Shown here: piece after piece, positions 58,031 to 64,000 of the stretch
Numbering within the stretch: the stretch's first letter is position 1
How the letters are laid out: each line of letters opens with the position of its first letter
NCBI RefSeq assembly: GCF_900101045.1
Contig: NZ_FNFN01000003.1
Span: 186,001 to 250,000 of the forward strand
Reading direction: 5' to 3'
Source: Nocardioides sp. YR527
GTDB lineage: Bacteria; Actinomycetota; Actinomycetes; Propionibacteriales; Nocardioidaceae
Length of the DNA stretch: 64,000 bases
Program-made: the position numbers and the translations under genes
Notes under the pieces: generated by a model
Databases searched by the model: none
What the model was told of the DNA's origin: nothing
What the model saw: only the letters and a program-made list of their open reading frames with translations

Positions 58031-59665
58031 CTAGCGCCCGGCCACGCGTCGGATCGCGCGGAGAGCCCTTCTGAGCAGACGTGCCGCGGGCCGGACACCG
58101 GGGACGCGTCCGAAGCCGGCACGTGCCCGCCCGGGGACGGTTGAGGCGCGCCTGGCGACCCGGTTGACGGCCGGGGCCTGCCGAGCGCTCAGCTGGTCCT
58201 CCAGCTCCTTGATGCGATCGTTCAGCGCAGCGACGTCGCGTCGGGTCGCTGTGCGTACCTCGTGGGTCATCGTCTGACGCTGACGCATCTGCTGCTTGAA
58301 CCAGGTCACCTGGCCTTGCAGCGCCTCGTTCTCGTCCATCAGCCTGCGAAGCTCGCCCGGATCGGCGTCCTGCGGAGCCTGCCGCGGCGCGACCACGGGT
58401 GTCATGCCGGTCGAGGCCAGCGACGACTCCCGCTGCTGACGCACCGTGCGTACGTCCGCCGGGGTCACCGCGACATCGATGGTCGCCGCGAGTAGGACGG
58501 TGAGCTCGTCGCGGCCGCGACCGGCGGGCCAGGGGTGGCGCCATCCCGCCGCGCAGATGAACGCGGCGAGCTCGTCCAGCAGCCCCAGGAGGATCTCGTC
58601 GGCGGACTCGCCGAGCTTCACCGTCGACTCGTGAACAGGGACGACGCGGCCGGCGTCGAGGCCGATCTCGTCGACCTGCAGACCGCACCATCGCTCGGGC
58701 GCATCGGCCACGGCCTCGCGCAGCAGGCGTACGTGGCGGCGAAGGCCCGAGGCGTCCCGGCGTGCCGAGTCGCGCATCGCTTCGACCAGCCAGGACCGCT
58801 CGGCGGCGGTCCAGGAGGTCTCGTCACCGGTCCGATCGACACCGACGACAGCCGGGATCGGGTCCAGGCCCCGCGTGACCAGCCAACCGCCGGCAGCAGC
58901 CTCGGCCCCCAACGTGTCGAGCGTCCGACCCAGAGCGGGCTGGACTTCGCGCAGCGTGGGGGTGTCGGAGGGTCGGCCGTGAGCGACCGCGAGCGCCACC
59001 GAACAGGCTTCGGGAGCCGCGGCCAAGGTCGGAGAACCGACGTCGGGCCACAGCGTGTAGCCGCGACCTGCGAACCGTGCGCTGGCGTCCGCGAGGCTCG
59101 ACGGGTTCGCACGATCGTGGACGGGGAACGACCAGTCGGCATCCTCGTTCGAGGCCTCCGGGGCGACGGTCCTGAGCTGGGCGAGCGGCGATGCCGGGTT
59201 GGGAACGACCACCGCCAGCCGCGAGTCGGGTGTCGCCAGGCCGACGACGTGCTCGGCGATCGCGTGCCAGTCCGTCGGGGCCGCATCGATCGTGGCGACC
59301 CGCCCGAACCCGTCCAGCGCGAGCACGGCGTCGGCCGGCCGATCGGGGGTCCAGGAACGCAGATCGCCGCAGACGACATCGACAGCCCTGTCGGCGTACC
59401 GCTCGGAGACGAGCTTCGCGTCGGGATGTGTGCGGAGGACGACGGTCGTCGTCGCGGCTCGGCCTATGGCCGCATCGAGCAGCTCGAGGTCGTGCGGGCC
59501 GACGACGAGGAGGTGCGAGGCGTCGCTCGCCGTCGCGACGGCGAATCGGGTCAGGACCGGTCCGCGAGGGAGCGTACGAGCGCCGACCATGTCGGACCAG
59601 TCGTACATGTCTCCCGAGACGACGCTGTAGGCGCCGATCTTCGAGGGCGTGTCGGTGTCGTTCAT
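58031..59665 (-). CDS. SAM-methyltransferase-like protein with coiled coil and basic tail
   Basis: The protein has 544 residues. Residues ~45–180 resemble a class I methyltransferase Rossmann fold (HLLVVGPHDLELLDAA…LALDGFGRVATID), but motif I is not canonical. The middle is unrecognised. Residues ~425–480 are a coiled coil, followed by an Arg/Ala-rich tail (LLRRALRAIRRVAGR). This tail design matches that of the pyruvyl transferase at 49938. ATG 59665 overlaps the preceding stop. Confidence 0.68.
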   Translation of the reverse strand: MNDTDTPSKIGAYSVVSGDMYDWSDMVGARTLPRGPVLTRFAVATASDASHLLVVGPHDLELLDAAIGRAATTTVVLRTHPDAKLVSERYADRAVDVVCGDLRSWTPDRPADAVLALDGFGRVATIDAAPTDWHAIAEHVVGLATPDSRLAVVVPNPASPLAQLRTVAPEASNEDADWSFPVHDRANPSSLADASARFAGRGYTLWPDVGSPTLAAAPEACSVALAVAHGRPSDTPTLREVQPALGRTLDTLGAEAAAGGWLVTRGLDPIPAVVGVDRTGDETSWTAAERSWLVEAMRDSARRDASGLRRHVRLLREAVADAPERWCGLQVDEIGLDAGRVVPVHESTVKLGESADEILLGLLDELAAFICAAGWRHPWPAGRGRDELTVLLAATIDVAVTPADVRTVRQQRESSLASTGMTPVVAPRQAPQDADPGELRRLMDENEALQGQVTWFKQQMRQRQTMTHEVRTATRRDVAALNDRIKELEDQLSARQAPAVNRVARRASTVPGRARAGFGRVPGVRPAARLLRRALRAIRRVAGR

Positions 59666-60516
59666 GCTGTGATCTCCCATCCGAAGAGCGCGCGGAGCTC
59701 AGCGGGTGACGCCATGGCGTCCAGCCCGAGCTCACGCACGGTCGTGGCGCGTACTTCCTCTGCATCGGTCTCGACGCCATGGAACTCGGGGAACAGACGT
59801 CTGGCCTGGTCGTTCCCGTCCCTGACGCTGGCGTCCCTGACGTCGGCGAAGGTCATCGGGTCGCCGTAGACCGCGACCTCGGAACCGACCGACGCGCCGT
59901 AGAAGATGGCGGTGGTCAGGCGGTTCGACGCGACCCGACGGTGGCGGATCTGCTCCGCGTACTGCTTGTGCAGGAAGCGGATGTCGGTGCCCTGACGCAG
60001 CGTGCCGCGCTTGCCGTGGCAGATGACCCGGAAGCCGGCGTCCTCGTAGCGGCGCCGGATCTCGGGCATGTCGTACTCGATCCAGTAGAGACAGACGGTC
60101 ACCGGGCCCTCCTCGGTGTCCAGGATCTCCGCGATCAGCCGGTCGTGGTCGCCGTTGATCTCACCGTGGTCCCAGGTGTGGAACGGGTAGAAGATCGTTC
60201 CCTCGCGCTCGTCGGCCGGAGGGACGGGCTCGACGTCCTTCTTGAGCTCGAGCAGGTAGTTCCAGGGAGCGCCGATCACCGCATAGTCGCGCCAGCCGAC
60301 CGCCTGGCCCCGGCGCAGGTTCGCGTGGGACCAGACGAACTTGGGGAAGCCGTAGGGCGGCTCGTGGCCCGGGCCGAAGCCGTGCAGAAGGTTCCAGCCG
60401 TGCTGGAGCACACCCCAGATCGGGCGCGGCTGCTCGAACGGGAGTCCGCAGTACTCCGAGAGGATGTGGGCGTGTCCGTACCAGTGATTGCTCGTGTCCA
60501 AGTCTTCAATCTCCAC
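59662..60516 (-). CDS. Hypothetical protein in the glycan locus
   Basis: This 284-residue soluble protein has no domain I can name. WYGHAHILSEYCGLPFEQPRPIWGVLQHGWN near the start and FYGASVGSEVAVYGDP near the end suggest a GT-B or pyruvyl-transferase-like fold, which is weak inference. The stop overlaps the next gene's start by 4 bases. Confidence 0.66.
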   Translation of the reverse strand: MEIEDLDTSNHWYGHAHILSEYCGLPFEQPRPIWGVLQHGWNLLHGFGPGHEPPYGFPKFVWSHANLRRGQAVGWRDYAVIGAPWNYLLELKKDVEPVPPADEREGTIFYPFHTWDHGEINGDHDRLIAEILDTEEGPVTVCLYWIEYDMPEIRRRYEDAGFRVICHGKRGTLRQGTDIRFLHKQYAEQIRHRRVASNRLTTAIFYGASVGSEVAVYGDPMTFADVRDASVRDGNDQARRLFPEFHGVETDAEEVRATTVRELGLDAMASPAELRALFGWEITA

Positions 60517-60561
60517 GGTCTGGCGAACGGTGACCGTCCCGCCATAGAAGTGTAAGCATTC

Positions 60562-61320
60562 TCAGTCGGCCTTGACCGCGGCGACCAGCACCGAGGACCC
60601 GAAGGGCAGATCGAGTCGTGGCAGCAGCCGCTCGTCGATGCGGGTGGCGCCGAGCAGGACCTTCTCGATCCCGGGCGAGACCTCGGGCAGCGGTGCGACG
60701 CCGCCGTCGGGAAGCTGTCGGGCACGGGCCGTGCCGCGCTCCTTGACCCGGGTGACCAGGCGTTGAGCGGCGAACATCGGAAACGTACCCGTGAAGCCGT
60801 ACGTCGCTCGCACGGGCGAGAGCCCGGCTGCCGTGATCGCCGCGACCGCCCGCCGCAGGGTGTAGCGCCGGTGGTGGTGGTTGTGGTCGTCGTGGCGGGT
60901 CCAGGCCCAGTTGTACGCCGGCACGGACATCAGGAAGCGGCCGCCGGGGGCGAGGACCCGCTCGATCTCGGCGAGAGCGGCGGCCTCGGGCTCGCAGTGC
61001 TCGATGACGTCGAAGGCCGCGACCACGTCGAAGGAGCCGTCGGCGAACGGCAGCCGGGTCGCGGAGCCGCACACGCCGCCGTCGGCGAGGCCACGCGGGT
61101 CGACGTCCAGCGAGACGTGGTGCTCGGCGGTGCCCTCGAGCCAGGTGACGCTGGGTCCGTCGGCACTGCCGACATCGAGGAGGCGGCGTGGGGTCCCGAC
61201 GTACGGCTTCATGACGGTCTCGAGGATCCGGGTGCGCGCTCGGTACCACCAGTAGTCGCTCTGCGCGATCGAGGGAGAGCCGCCCGTCGTGCTGCCCGGC
61301 AGCGTGCCCGTTTCGGTCAT
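60562..61320 (-). CDS. Class I SAM-dependent methyltransferase
   Basis: This 252-residue methyltransferase has motif I RLLDVGSADGPS, acidic residue VSLDVDPRG, and FDVIEHCEPEAAALAEIERVLAPGGRFLMSVP, typical of the Methyltransf_11 group used in sugar or lipid modification. It overlaps the epimerase by 4 bases and is followed after 45 bases by the hypothetical gene. Confidence 0.85.
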   Translation of the reverse strand: MTETGTLPGSTTGGSPSIAQSDYWWYRARTRILETVMKPYVGTPRRLLDVGSADGPSVTWLEGTAEHHVSLDVDPRGLADGGVCGSATRLPFADGSFDVVAAFDVIEHCEPEAAALAEIERVLAPGGRFLMSVPAYNWAWTRHDDHNHHHRRYTLRRAVAAITAAGLSPVRATYGFTGTFPMFAAQRLVTRVKERGTARARQLPDGGVAPLPEVSPGIEKVLLGATRIDERLLPRLDLPFGSSVLVAAVKAD

Positions 61321-62399
61321 CGGATGGAGATCTCGCTCACGTGCGTCGGAGGTGCGGAGGTACCAGCAGCGTAGGCCAGCGCGATCTCATCGGCGATGCG
61401 ACGCACGCCGACGGAGAAGGGCGTTTGTGTCCGTTTGTCGAGCTCTGGCCAGACGACGCTGCGGACCCGCAGGTCGCGTGCCTGGCCGGGGGTGCCGGCT
61501 CCCGGGATGCGCAGCCGTGCCCGCCGTCTGAAGACCCGGTTGATCTCGCCGACGACAGCCGAGAGGGTCGTGCCGGTGCCGGTGGCCAGGATCTTGACGA
61601 CGGCGTTCGACTCGGCACCCCCGGCGTGCTCGTGGAGACCGTCGAGGGCGTCGACGACCATCTCCGCGCAATCGCCGACATAGAGGTAGTCGCGGATGGT
61701 GTCGAAGGAGACCCAGACCGGCAGTGGCGTGCCGCGCAGCTGGGCCAGGCACAGCTGAGAGACGAGGCCTTGGGGCTTGGAGAGCTTCTGGCCGGGCCCG
61801 TAGAGGTTGGTGATCCGGCCGAGGAGCGACACCGATCCGGTCTCGGCGCAGAACGCGGTCAGGGCTTCCTCCATGGCCAGCTTGGCCCTGCCGTACGCCA
61901 CCAGCGGACGAGGCTCGGAGTGCTCGGTGAACGGGGGATCGGCCGAACCGGCGTAGACGCCACCGACGGAGGACGCGAAGAAGAACGCGAGCCGGGTCGT
62001 GGGCCGCAGGGCAGAACGCAGGTCATCGAGTACGCCGCGGAAGAGCGCCACCTCGGTCTCGAGCTCGTCAGCCGGGGTGGCCACCACACCTGCGCCGGCA
62101 CACCAGGCGATGTTGACCCGCCCGTCCGGCGAGGAGTCGACGAAGGCGGTGAGGTCAGATCTCAGGACGGCGCGGGCGGCGACCGGGTCGTGCCAGGGCA
62201 CCCTCACCGTACGCACGGACACCCCGGAGCGCTCGAGCGCGCTGCAGACGTGGCGGCCGAGCAGACCGCCACCACCGACGACGAGCGTGGGCGGTCCGGA
62301 TGGGGACGGGTCCGCCGGTCGAGCCGCGAGGCCGCCCTCGACACGCCTCCGCCTAGCGGCTCCGACGGCTCGACCAGCGGGGGCTTGGACGTCGGTCAC
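61317..62399 (-). CDS. NAD-dependent epimerase/dehydratase with repeat-derived N-terminus
   Basis: This 360-residue SDR enzyme has the nucleotide motif LVVGGGGLLGRH near residue 40, YGRAKLAME (YxxxK) and an upstream FASSVGGVYAG catalytic Ser/Thr region. The Arg-rich N-terminal ~20 residues are encoded by an interspersed repeat (62338–62383), a sign of insertion. GTG 62399 overlaps the GT2 stop. Probably makes a modified NDP-sugar for the locus; substrate unknown. Confidence 0.82.
   Translation of the reverse strand: MTDVQAPAGRAVGAARRRRVEGGLAARPADPSPSGPPTLVVGGGGLLGRHVCSALERSGVSVRTVRVPWHDPVAARAVLRSDLTAFVDSSPDGRVNIAWCAGAGVVATPADELETEVALFRGVLDDLRSALRPTTRLAFFFASSVGGVYAGSADPPFTEHSEPRPLVAYGRAKLAMEEALTAFCAETGSVSLLGRITNLYGPGQKLSKPQGLVSQLCLAQLRGTPLPVWVSFDTIRDYLYVGDCAEMVVDALDGLHEHAGGAESNAVVKILATGTGTTLSAVVGEINRVFRRRARLRIPGAGTPGQARDLRVRSVVWPELDKRTQTPFSVGVRRIADEIALAYAAGTSAPPTHVSEISIR
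62338..62383. repeat. Interspersed repeat, copy 2 (inside a coding start)
   Basis: Matches 18842–18887 at 44 of 46 positions. It lies in frame within the first codons of the epimerase gene. Confidence 0.8.
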
Positions 62400-63394
62400 T
62401 CGGGCTGACCCGGCTGGGGCGTCTCGCGAAGCGGGCCGTTCGCGGGGTCGCTGACGATGACGTAGAGCGGCTTGCCCATGGCCATGTTGACGGAGACACC
62501 GAGGTATTCGGCGATCACTCCGAGGGTGAGCATGATGGTGCCGGAGCAGACCAGCACGGCCGCCATCAACGAGGTCCAGCCCTGGACCGGGACCCCGCCG
62601 GCCAGACGAGCGACGACCAGCACGACCGCGAGGACGATGCCGGCGGCGGCGAGCAGGGCTCCGCAGATGCTGACCGCCCGCAGCAGACGGGTGCCGCCGG
62701 TGAGCACCATCCGCCAGAAGTGGGACATCAAGGAGCGGTAGTTGTAGCCGGAGGGCCGCTCGCCCTCCTCGCGCAGCTCCACCGGGCACGTCGCCACGTC
62801 CGAGATCACCCAGCTCAGCGCGACGTCCAGGTAGACCCCGTTGGCGGCGTAGGCGGACACGCTGCGGCCGTACTCGCCCAGGATCAGCCGGAAGCTGTTG
62901 AACTGCCGGGCGCTGCCACCGGGCATGAGGCGGTCGATGACGACCTTCGAGCCGCGCGAGGTCAGGTTGCGCAGCGGACCGTGCGGCGCCGCGTTGGTGG
63001 GGCGGGCGTAGACGAGGGCGGCGCGCTCCCTGAGCGCGGTGTCGAGCATCGGCCGGATGTACGCGGGGTCGTGCTGGCCGTCCTCGTCCATCGTGACGAT
63101 CCAGTCCGAGCCCGAGGAGGCCAAGCCGGCGAGGGTCGCGGCGTGCTGGCCGAAGTTGCGGCTCAGCCAGATCGGGCGAACGATGTCGTACTTCTCGGCG
63201 AGCTGCCGGATGGCGAGATCGGACGCGTCCGGGCCATGGTCGTGGACCAGGAGGATCTCGGTGACACGTCCCTGGTGCCCGTCCGGAGTGACGAACGGTT
63301 CCGCGAGGTCGGTGACCTCGCTCACCACTTCCGGAAGCGTCTCGGCACCGCGGTAGACCGGGATGACGACGGAGACGGTGTGGGTGAGGGACAT
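62396..63394 (-). CDS. Glycosyltransferase family 2, polyprenyl-phosphate type (DPM1/GtrB-like)
   Basis: The protein has 332 residues: a GT-A domain (VSVVIPVYRGAETL…VTMDEDGQHDP) and two C-terminal TM helices, the layout of polyprenyl-phosphate glycosyltransferases. TATTTT (63402–63407, read on this strand) lies 7 bases before ATG 63394, so it is probably leaderless. It heads the operon GT2–epimerase–methyltransferase–hypothetical–methyltransferase-like, divergent from the truncated gene at 63468. Confidence 0.88.
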   Translation of the reverse strand: MSLTHTVSVVIPVYRGAETLPEVVSEVTDLAEPFVTPDGHQGRVTEILLVHDHGPDASDLAIRQLAEKYDIVRPIWLSRNFGQHAATLAGLASSGSDWIVTMDEDGQHDPAYIRPMLDTALRERAALVYARPTNAAPHGPLRNLTSRGSKVVIDRLMPGGSARQFNSFRLILGEYGRSVSAYAANGVYLDVALSWVISDVATCPVELREEGERPSGYNYRSLMSHFWRMVLTGGTRLLRAVSICGALLAAAGIVLAVVLVVARLAGGVPVQGWTSLMAAVLVCSGTIMLTLGVIAEYLGVSVNMAMGKPLYVIVSDPANGPLRETPQPGQPE

Positions 63395-63467
63395 CGCTAG
63401 GAAAATAGCGCATCCGGAGGGGCTTCGGTGTACTCCGTGTAGGCGTTTTGTTGGCATGATCGCCCGC

Positions 63468-64000
63468 GTGACTGCAGACCCGGCAACCGTAGGCGCCGCA
63501 CCTGACGCGAAGCCTTCCTCGGACCGCACGCTCTCGGACGGTGTCTTCTCCGCAGGCTCCTGGTCCGGGCTGCTCCCGGGCGTGCTGGTCGTGGGCGTGA
63601 CGCTGGTGCTCGCGATCCGCGTCGCCGGGGTCGACCTCGGCGACGCGCTGCTCTTCACCGGGTACGTCCTGGCGTTCCTCACCTTCCCGGGCACCGTGGT
63701 GTGGCGAGCGGTCGCCAAGCCGGGACCGAGCCTCGGCAACGACCTGGTGCTCGGCACGATTCTCGGGCTCGTCCTCGAGGCTCCGCTCTACGTGCTGTTG
63801 CGGCTCTTCGATCTCACCCACCTGATCTACGGGTATCCGGTCGCGGTGCTCCTCGGCGCGTTGCTGGTCGTCCGCCGCCGCCGACGGGCCGGTCCGGTGG
63901 TGATCGGGCGGGCGAGCCTGTGGTCGTGGGCAGGTGCGGCGGTGGCGTGCGTACAGATCCTTCTGGTGGCGAACCAGGTGTGGTCACAGCGACCGGTCGA
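63468..64000 (+). CDS. Membrane protein, C-terminus cut by window edge
   Basis: The first 177 codons are open to the edge, starting at GTG 63468. CATGAT (63455–63460) lies 7 bases upstream. At least five hydrophobic segments are visible (GLLPGVLVVGVTLVLAI, ALLFTGYVLAFLTFP and so on). Together with the neighbouring GT2 it could be an integral glycosyltransferase or flippase-type component, but the visible half does not decide this. Confidence 0.72.
   Translation, partial: MTADPATVGAAPDAKPSSDRTLSDGVFSAGSWSGLLPGVLVVGVTLVLAIRVAGVDLGDALLFTGYVLAFLTFPGTVVWRAVAKPGPSLGNDLVLGTILGLVLEAPLYVLLRLFDLTHLIYGYPVAVLLGALLVVRRRRRAGPVVIGRASLWSWAGAAVACVQILLVANQVWSQRPV

Overview
The window is a chromosomal segment of a high-GC actinobacterium. 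The codon use, the many GTG starts, the apparent leaderless genes and the order ppa–dacB–DUF2342–tilS–hpt–ftsH–folE…folP–folB–folK–DUF3180 all fit Actinobacteria. A Nocardioides-like member of the Nocardioidaceae is my inference, from the gene mix and the palindromic repeats. I saw no rRNA, tRNA, CRISPR array, prophage or transposase gene. Coding density is very high and no gap between genes exceeds about 230 bases.

Layout. 1–7.6 kb: a truncated secreted DUF6351 protein; a drug-efflux MFS pump with a TetR regulator divergent from a serine beta-lactamase-like protein; a deaminase; a Cu/Zn superoxide dismutase lipoprotein; a small lipoprotein. 7.7–11.9 kb: a vanillate demethylation and uptake locus (vanA, vanB, a vanK-like transporter) divergent from a PadR-type regulator, with a clear inverted-repeat operator. 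11.9–17.3 kb: a seven-gene operon in which nearly every stop overlaps the next start. It encodes a glycosyltransferase, a DUF2064 protein, a methyltransferase, a membrane-anchored sulfite-oxidase-like molybdoenzyme, a small membrane protein and a two-component system. 17.4–23.6 kb: a polytopic membrane protein, an NDP-sugar epimerase coupled to MTA phosphorylase, an exported HNH nuclease, a degenerate restriction-endonuclease-like protein and small unknowns. 23.7–33.6 kb: an ArsR-regulated MFS pump, an FAD protein, malate:quinone oxidoreductase, a cysteine-synthase-like PLP enzyme and assorted enzymes and membrane proteins.

33.7–37.6 kb is the thiamine uptake operon thiBPQ under a TPP riboswitch. 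A PAP2-family membrane enzyme and an acyl-CoA oxidase-like protein follow. At 40.65–42.5 kb two palindromic repeat elements of the same family bracket a two-gene cassette: an AbiEi-type wHTH protein with a nuclease-like C-terminus, and a P-loop ATPase. This is the most mobile-looking part of the window.

42.5–53.8 kb is the conserved housekeeping block (pyrophosphatase, peptidoglycan DD-peptidase, tRNA lysidine synthetase, purine salvage, FtsH, folate synthesis). A polysaccharide pyruvyl transferase gene sits on the opposite strand between folE and folP. 53.9–64 kb looks like a surface-glycan locus. It holds a GT29 sialyltransferase-like enzyme, two GT2 enzymes, an epimerase, two methyltransferase-like proteins, coiled-coil proteins and a truncated membrane protein at the right edge.
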